DNA of 64,000 nt, from positions 61,323-125,322 of the forward strand of contig SVBN01000001.1 in NCBI GenBank assembly GCA_015058875.1, read 5' to 3'. The notes beneath the pieces were generated by a model that saw only the letters and a list, made by a program, of their open reading frames with translations, was not told where the DNA came from and did no database searches. Both the position numbers and the translations under genes were made by a program. Source of the stretch: Erysipelotrichaceae bacterium. Lineage in GTDB: Bacteria > Bacillota_I > Bacilli_A > Erysipelotrichales > Erysipelotrichaceae. Shown piece by piece: positions 60,809-64,000 of the stretch (its first letter is position 1; each line of letters opens with the position of its first letter).

Positions 60809-61384
60809 ATGTCAAAAGGACTCGTATTAATTCTGAGCGGTGCCAGCTCCGTAGGCAAAGGCGATATCCGCGAAGCACTTCTGAATGACCCTGATATGAA
60901 GCTGTTCTATTCCATTTCCGAGACCACCCGTCCGAAGCGTGATGACGAGGTTGACGGAAAGGATTACTATTTCGTCACCCATAATGAATTCGCCGAATCT
61001 GTCAAGAAGCACGAGCTGCTGGAATATACCGAATTCAACGGATATTATTACGGAACACCGAAGCCGCAGATCGACTTCCTGATCAACAAGGGAAAGAATG
61101 TTCTCATTGAAGTCGAAGCGCAGGGCGTCGGACCGATCAAGCTGAACATTCCGGACGCCGTTGCATTCTTCGTCATGCCGGAAAGCTTTGAAGAGCTGGA
61201 AAAGCAGGTGACAGAACGCTACAAGGATGATGAAGCTTCCATCAGCCGCCGTCTGAACAAGGCAAAGATGGATATGGAAATTGCGCCGCTGTTCAAGAAC
61301 GTTGTTTCCAACAGCGACACCGATGCGGCAGTCGCAAAAATCAAGGAAGTCTTCATGGCAGAGCTTGCCAAAGCAAAAGACTGA
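60809..61384 (+). CDS. gmk: guanylate kinase
   Basis: 191 residues. The P-loop is LSGASSVGKGDIREALL, followed by the GMP-binding SISETTRPKRDDEVDGKDYYFVT and the YYGTPKPQI segment, then IEVEAQGVGPIK and the lid SISRRLNKAKMDM. It phosphorylates GMP to GDP with ATP. The P-loop reads GASSVGKG where most guanylate kinases have GPSGxGKG/S/T, so it may be a divergent or secondary copy. GGAGG precedes it. Confidence 0.9.
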   Translation: MSKGLVLILSGASSVGKGDIREALLNDPDMKLFYSISETTRPKRDDEVDGKDYYFVTHNEFAESVKKHELLEYTEFNGYYYGTPKPQIDFLINKGKNVLIEVEAQGVGPIKLNIPDAVAFFVMPESFEELEKQVTERYKDDEASISRRLNKAKMDMEIAPLFKNVVSNSDTDAAVAKIKEVFMAELAKAKD

Positions 61385-61392
61385 TTTATACC

Positions 61393-61420
61393 AGGGGAAG
61401 AAATTCCCCTTTTTCTTTTC
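61393..61420 (+). terminator. gmk terminator
   Basis: AGGGGAA (61393-61399), loop GAAA, TTCCCCT (61404-61410), then TTTTCTTTT. Confidence 0.88.
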
Positions 61421-61468
61421 CGGAATATTCCCGTCATGTATTATAGTTTCTGAAGGAGCATTTCTTTT

Positions 61469-62656
61469 ATGGACAATGATTCAAGAAAGAATATATCCGT
61501 TCTGATCCGCTGCTGTCTCTGTGCGGGCGGTGCGCTCGGAATCGTAAACAACTGTATCGGCATTTACTTTTCGCCGATTTCCCAGGCGCTCGGCGTCCCG
61601 GTCGGACGCATGTCCATTATCATCACCCTGCTCTCGCTTGCGACGGCGTTCTTCGCACCGGTCTTTGTCCGGCTGGTACGCAGGTTTCCGATCCGCTTCA
61701 TTATGACCTTCGGCGTCCTGCTGGATATCTGTTCGTTTGTCATCATGTCTTTTGCGTCGAATATCTGGGTATTATACGCAGCCGGCGTCACGATGGGCGT
61801 TGGGTGCTGCTGTTTCTCCAGCCTGCCGGTGACCATGATCCTCAGGGAATGGTACGGGGATAAGATCGGATCCGTCACGGGAATCGTCATGGCGTTCGGC
61901 GGTCTGTTCGGAGCACTGCTCAATCCGGTTTTCAGCCGGCTGATTACATCCATGGGATGGAATATGAGCCTGCGGATCCAGGCAGTGATCCTGATGGCGA
62001 TTGTTCTGCCGTGCGCAATGACACTGCGGATGAATCCGAAGAAAGTCATTCAGACCGTTCCCCGGAAAGTATCCGGCATGCCCGGGAAAAAGGAATCCGT
62101 CTCCCCGAAAGTCCTGCTGGCACTGATCCTGGTTGCGGTCAGTTTCTCCGCCCAGAACGGTATCAACACCCATCTGAGCGCGCTCGGCGTTTCCCGGGGG
62201 TTCACGCTGGAATTCAGTTCGGTGATGCTGTCGGCAGTATACGTCGCAAACGTTTCATTCAAACTGATCCACGGCTGGATCGCAGACAGGACTTCTCCGT
62301 ATGTCTCGACGATCCTCTGCTGTTCGATTGCCCTCAGCGGTGCACTGATCTTACTGCTGTTTGCCTCCACGCCGTTCATGATGATCGCCGGTGCATTCCT
62401 GTACGGTTCCTGCTTCTCCTGCAGCACCGTCGGCACGTCGCTGCTGACCCAGCGGGCAGCCGGGGATGACTATGCGAAAGTCTATTCCAGGATTACGATG
62501 TTCGCCTCCACATCCTATGCCCTTGCCACTTCCGTCTACGGTCTGATCCGTGATGCGGCAGGCAGCTATACCCCTTCCCTTGCACTGGTATGCATATTCT
62601 CATGCTGTGCCCTGTTTATGATCATGATGCTTTACCGTACTGAAAAACACGCCTGA
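61469..62656 (+). CDS. MFS transporter
   Basis: 395 residues with twelve predicted helices in two halves joined by a basic loop (RMNPKKVIQTVPRKVSGMPGKKE, about 190-215). The N-terminal half has RMSIIITLLSLATAFFAPVFVRLVRRF-type motifs of the oxalate/formate and monocarboxylate-like branch. The substrate cannot be told. Confidence 0.88.
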   Translation: MDNDSRKNISVLIRCCLCAGGALGIVNNCIGIYFSPISQALGVPVGRMSIIITLLSLATAFFAPVFVRLVRRFPIRFIMTFGVLLDICSFVIMSFASNIWVLYAAGVTMGVGCCCFSSLPVTMILREWYGDKIGSVTGIVMAFGGLFGALLNPVFSRLITSMGWNMSLRIQAVILMAIVLPCAMTLRMNPKKVIQTVPRKVSGMPGKKESVSPKVLLALILVAVSFSAQNGINTHLSALGVSRGFTLEFSSVMLSAVYVANVSFKLIHGWIADRTSPYVSTILCCSIALSGALILLLFASTPFMMIAGAFLYGSCFSCSTVGTSLLTQRAAGDDYAKVYSRITMFASTSYALATSVYGLIRDAAGSYTPSLALVCIFSCCALFMIMMLYRTEKHA

Positions 62657-62671
62657 AACCAGACGTGTTTT
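62644..62671. terminator. bidirectional terminator
   Basis: AAAACACG (62644-62651), an inner CTG-AAAC-CAG, and CGTGTTTT (62664-62671). It lies between the convergent MFS gene and the small membrane-protein gene. Confidence 0.8.
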
Positions 62672-62952
62672 CATTCAATTTCAGCTGCATCCAGGATTTT
62701 TCTGACATTGGCTGTTCCGTTCCGGATGCCGATATGACATACAGCTGAGGCAGCCATGAACAGCAGTGCACTTACAATTCCGGATAAGGCAATGAAATGA
62801 TGCTGCGGTTCGGAATGGAGACCGAACCAGACAGCAAGAATCCCCAGTGCAGAGCAGAGAACAGACAAGTTCCGCCACAGGGCGATTCTTTTCAGCGCCA
62901 GACTCTGCATCCCGGCTTCATGGATCAACTGCTCTTTTTTCTCTTTGCTCAT
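62671..62952 (-). CDS. small two-helix membrane protein
   Basis: 93 residues from MSKEKKEQLIHEAGMQSLAL, after AGGAATACT. Two membrane helices (WRNLSVLCSALGILAVWFGL and FIALSGIVSALLFMAASAVC) separated by a short loop. Function unknown. Confidence 0.7.
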   Translation of the reverse strand: MSKEKKEQLIHEAGMQSLALKRIALWRNLSVLCSALGILAVWFGLHSEPQHHFIALSGIVSALLFMAASAVCHIGIRNGTANVRKILDAAEIE

Positions 62953-63037
62953 AGTATTCCTGTCTATGTGAACTACCACACTCCATGCGGTGTTACCCAA
63001 TGGTCCCTATGGGTGGTATCCTCTTCGCGGGGAGATA

Positions 63038-63069
63038 GAAAGGCTGCAGTGCACTCACTGCAGCCTTTC
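63038..63069 (-). terminator. PTS operon terminator
   Basis: A 14-bp perfect stem (63038-63051 with 63056-63069) with CACT loop lies after the IID gene; on the minus strand it is followed by TATCTCC. Confidence 0.75.
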
Positions 63070-63115
63070 GAATGGAAGAAACAGAAAGGAGTCTCGTGTT
63101 TTTTCCTCAGGCGGA

Positions 63116-63958
63116 TCAGTAAGCCAGTCCCGGATCGAAGAAGCCGAGCAGAACACCGGCAAAGGCAATGACAACAAGCAGAAGCATAACCTTGAGCGGT
63201 GACAGACGTTTCTTTGCCATCAGCCACCAGCAGAAGATAACCACAAGCGCTGTCAGCAGACCTGGGAATACACTGTCGAGTTTTTCCTGGAGAACCATGT
63301 AAGCTTCACCGGAGCTATTGAACAGTGCAAAGCTTGTCTTAACGGATACCCATGTTGCGGAAACCGCACCGATGACAATACCGCCGAGTGTTGTGACTGC
63401 ATCACGGATTGCTTCACCGATGTCACCGATCAGGAATTCAACCGCTCTTGTACCGAGTTCATATCCCTTGTAGTAAAGCAACTTCATTCCGAAGTATGCG
63501 AACAGGTTCCAGACGACAATGTAGAAGATAGCGCCGAGCGGTGATCCGCCGGAGGACATGCCCATGGCGATACCGAGCAGAATCGGGATGACTGTACCTA
63601 CTACCAGCGAGTCACCGATACCGGCAATCGGACCCATGAGACCGGCACGCAGACCGTTGATCGTCTCATCGTCGACATCTTCCTGACCATTGGCTCTTGC
63701 CTCTTCAAGACCGGCAGTGATGCCGACAACAACAGAACCGAACTGCGGCTCAGTATTGAAGAATGCTGTATATGTGTTCATTGCAGCAGCCTTGCGCTCT
63801 TCATCGCCCGCATAGAGTTCTTCTACCAGCGGCAGCATGGAGACCAGGTAACCGAATGTCTGCATGTGTTCCTGCGAGAAGCAGGTCAGGTTGCCGTAAT
63901 ACCAGTTATGGAAACTCTTCGACAACGCTTTTCCGGACAGTTTCTTGACTTCAGTCAT
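63116..63958 (-). CDS. PTS mannose/fructose/sorbose-family IID component
   Basis: 280 residues from MTEVKKLSGKALSKSFHNWYYGNLTCFSQEHMQTFGYLVSMLPLVEELY, after GAGGAGG. The IID signature (AGLMGPIAGIGDSLVVGTVIPILLGIAMG) and the single C-terminal membrane helix are present. With IIC it forms the membrane part of a mannose-type sugar importer that phosphorylates its substrate on entry. The sugar is not evident. Confidence 0.92.
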   Translation of the reverse strand: MTEVKKLSGKALSKSFHNWYYGNLTCFSQEHMQTFGYLVSMLPLVEELYAGDEERKAAAMNTYTAFFNTEPQFGSVVVGITAGLEEARANGQEDVDDETINGLRAGLMGPIAGIGDSLVVGTVIPILLGIAMGMSSGGSPLGAIFYIVVWNLFAYFGMKLLYYKGYELGTRAVEFLIGDIGEAIRDAVTTLGGIVIGAVSATWVSVKTSFALFNSSGEAYMVLQEKLDSVFPGLLTALVVIFCWWLMAKKRLSPLKVMLLLVVIAFAGVLLGFFDPGLAY

Positions 63959-63959
63959 C

Positions 63960-64000
63960 TTAGATATCCTCCTCGTCATCATCGAAATCGACAGGCCCCG
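63960..64000 (-). CDS. PTS IIC component, C-terminal end (partial)
   Basis: The last twelve codons of a minus-strand gene reach the window edge, ending GPVDFDDDEEDI. The stop is one base before the IID start region. By position and acidic tail it is the IIC subunit of the same PTS. Confidence 0.7.
   Translation of the reverse strand, partial: GPVDFDDDEEDI

Noticed and set aside
1-64000. CRISPR array, insertion sequences, rRNA operon
   Set aside because: No regularly spaced repeats with unique spacers, no transposase and no rRNA sequence were seen.

Overview
This is 64 kb of a Bacillota-type chromosome interrupted by one complete-looking prophage. An anaerobic gut-type firmicute, perhaps Erysipelotrichia, fits best: NADP-type glutamate dehydrogenase, a mannose-family PTS, an oxygen-sensitive radical SAM maturase, CsoR, DUF3793 with flavodoxin, MntP, AGGAGG ribosome binding sites. 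The lineage is an inference from gene content, because no rRNA or marker gene is present.

Left host flank (1-6747): the end of gdhA, a NUDIX/LURP-one pair, tRNA-Gln(TTG), a Cof-type HAD phosphatase, a membrane SPFH protein with a small partner, a MATE exporter and an M24 (Xaa-Pro) peptidase. Most units end in clear intrinsic terminators.

Prophage (about 6748-46203, 39.4 kb): bounded by an imperfect 14-bp direct repeat, TCATGGTA(A/G)CACAA. One copy lies 25 bp before the M24 peptidase start codon and the other beside the copA terminator, next to a tyrosine integrase. Late genes run leftward from 30.0 kb to 6.9 kb: small and large terminase, a membrane peptide, portal, a zinc-ribbon protein, scaffold, capsid, connector, a gp10-like tail protein, a tail protein ending in an EEP nuclease domain, a terminator, amidase, holin, a papain-like protein, a set of small virion proteins, and a 2,794-residue protein that looks like an ejected polyvalent protein. 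No tape measure, tail tube or sheath gene is seen, so a short-tailed (podovirus-like) temperate phage is likely. Early genes run rightward: a block of small, often acidic proteins headed by an ArdC antirestriction protein, then a repressor/Cro-type switch with recognisable divergent promoters, an excisionase-like protein, ERF annealing protein, PD-(D/E)XK nuclease, an HNH-like protein, RusA, SSB, a replication initiator with iterons inside its gene, a helicase-loader-like protein, small zinc-ribbon/DUF551 proteins, an ArpU-like regulator and the integrase. Between the late and early arms lies about 1.2 kb without credible genes. Its right half looks like a large structured RNA of the GOLLD/ROOL kind.

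Right host flank (46204-64000): copA, with two extra C-terminal metal-binding domains and a possible internal start for a free CopZ; csoR with a palindromic operator between its -35 and -10; then two promoters of the same design carrying GTTAG-N6-CTAAC palindromes. The first drives a short terminated transcript that looks like a small regulatory RNA; the second drives DUF3793-flavodoxin. Further right are a DIP1984 protein, a radical SAM maturase, a redox operon (glutathione peroxidase, thioredoxin-reductase-like flavoprotein, OhrR-like MarR regulator), mntP, a ribbon-helix-helix/SPFH pair, an HD hydrolase, a TSUP transporter, an S9 peptidase, guanylate kinase, an MFS transporter and a PTS IID gene.

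The most interesting items are the putative small RNA with paired promoters at 49.47-49.81 kb, the putative large phage RNA at 30.69-31.25 kb, the possible CopA/CopZ nested gene, and the giant virion protein with its candidate late promoter.
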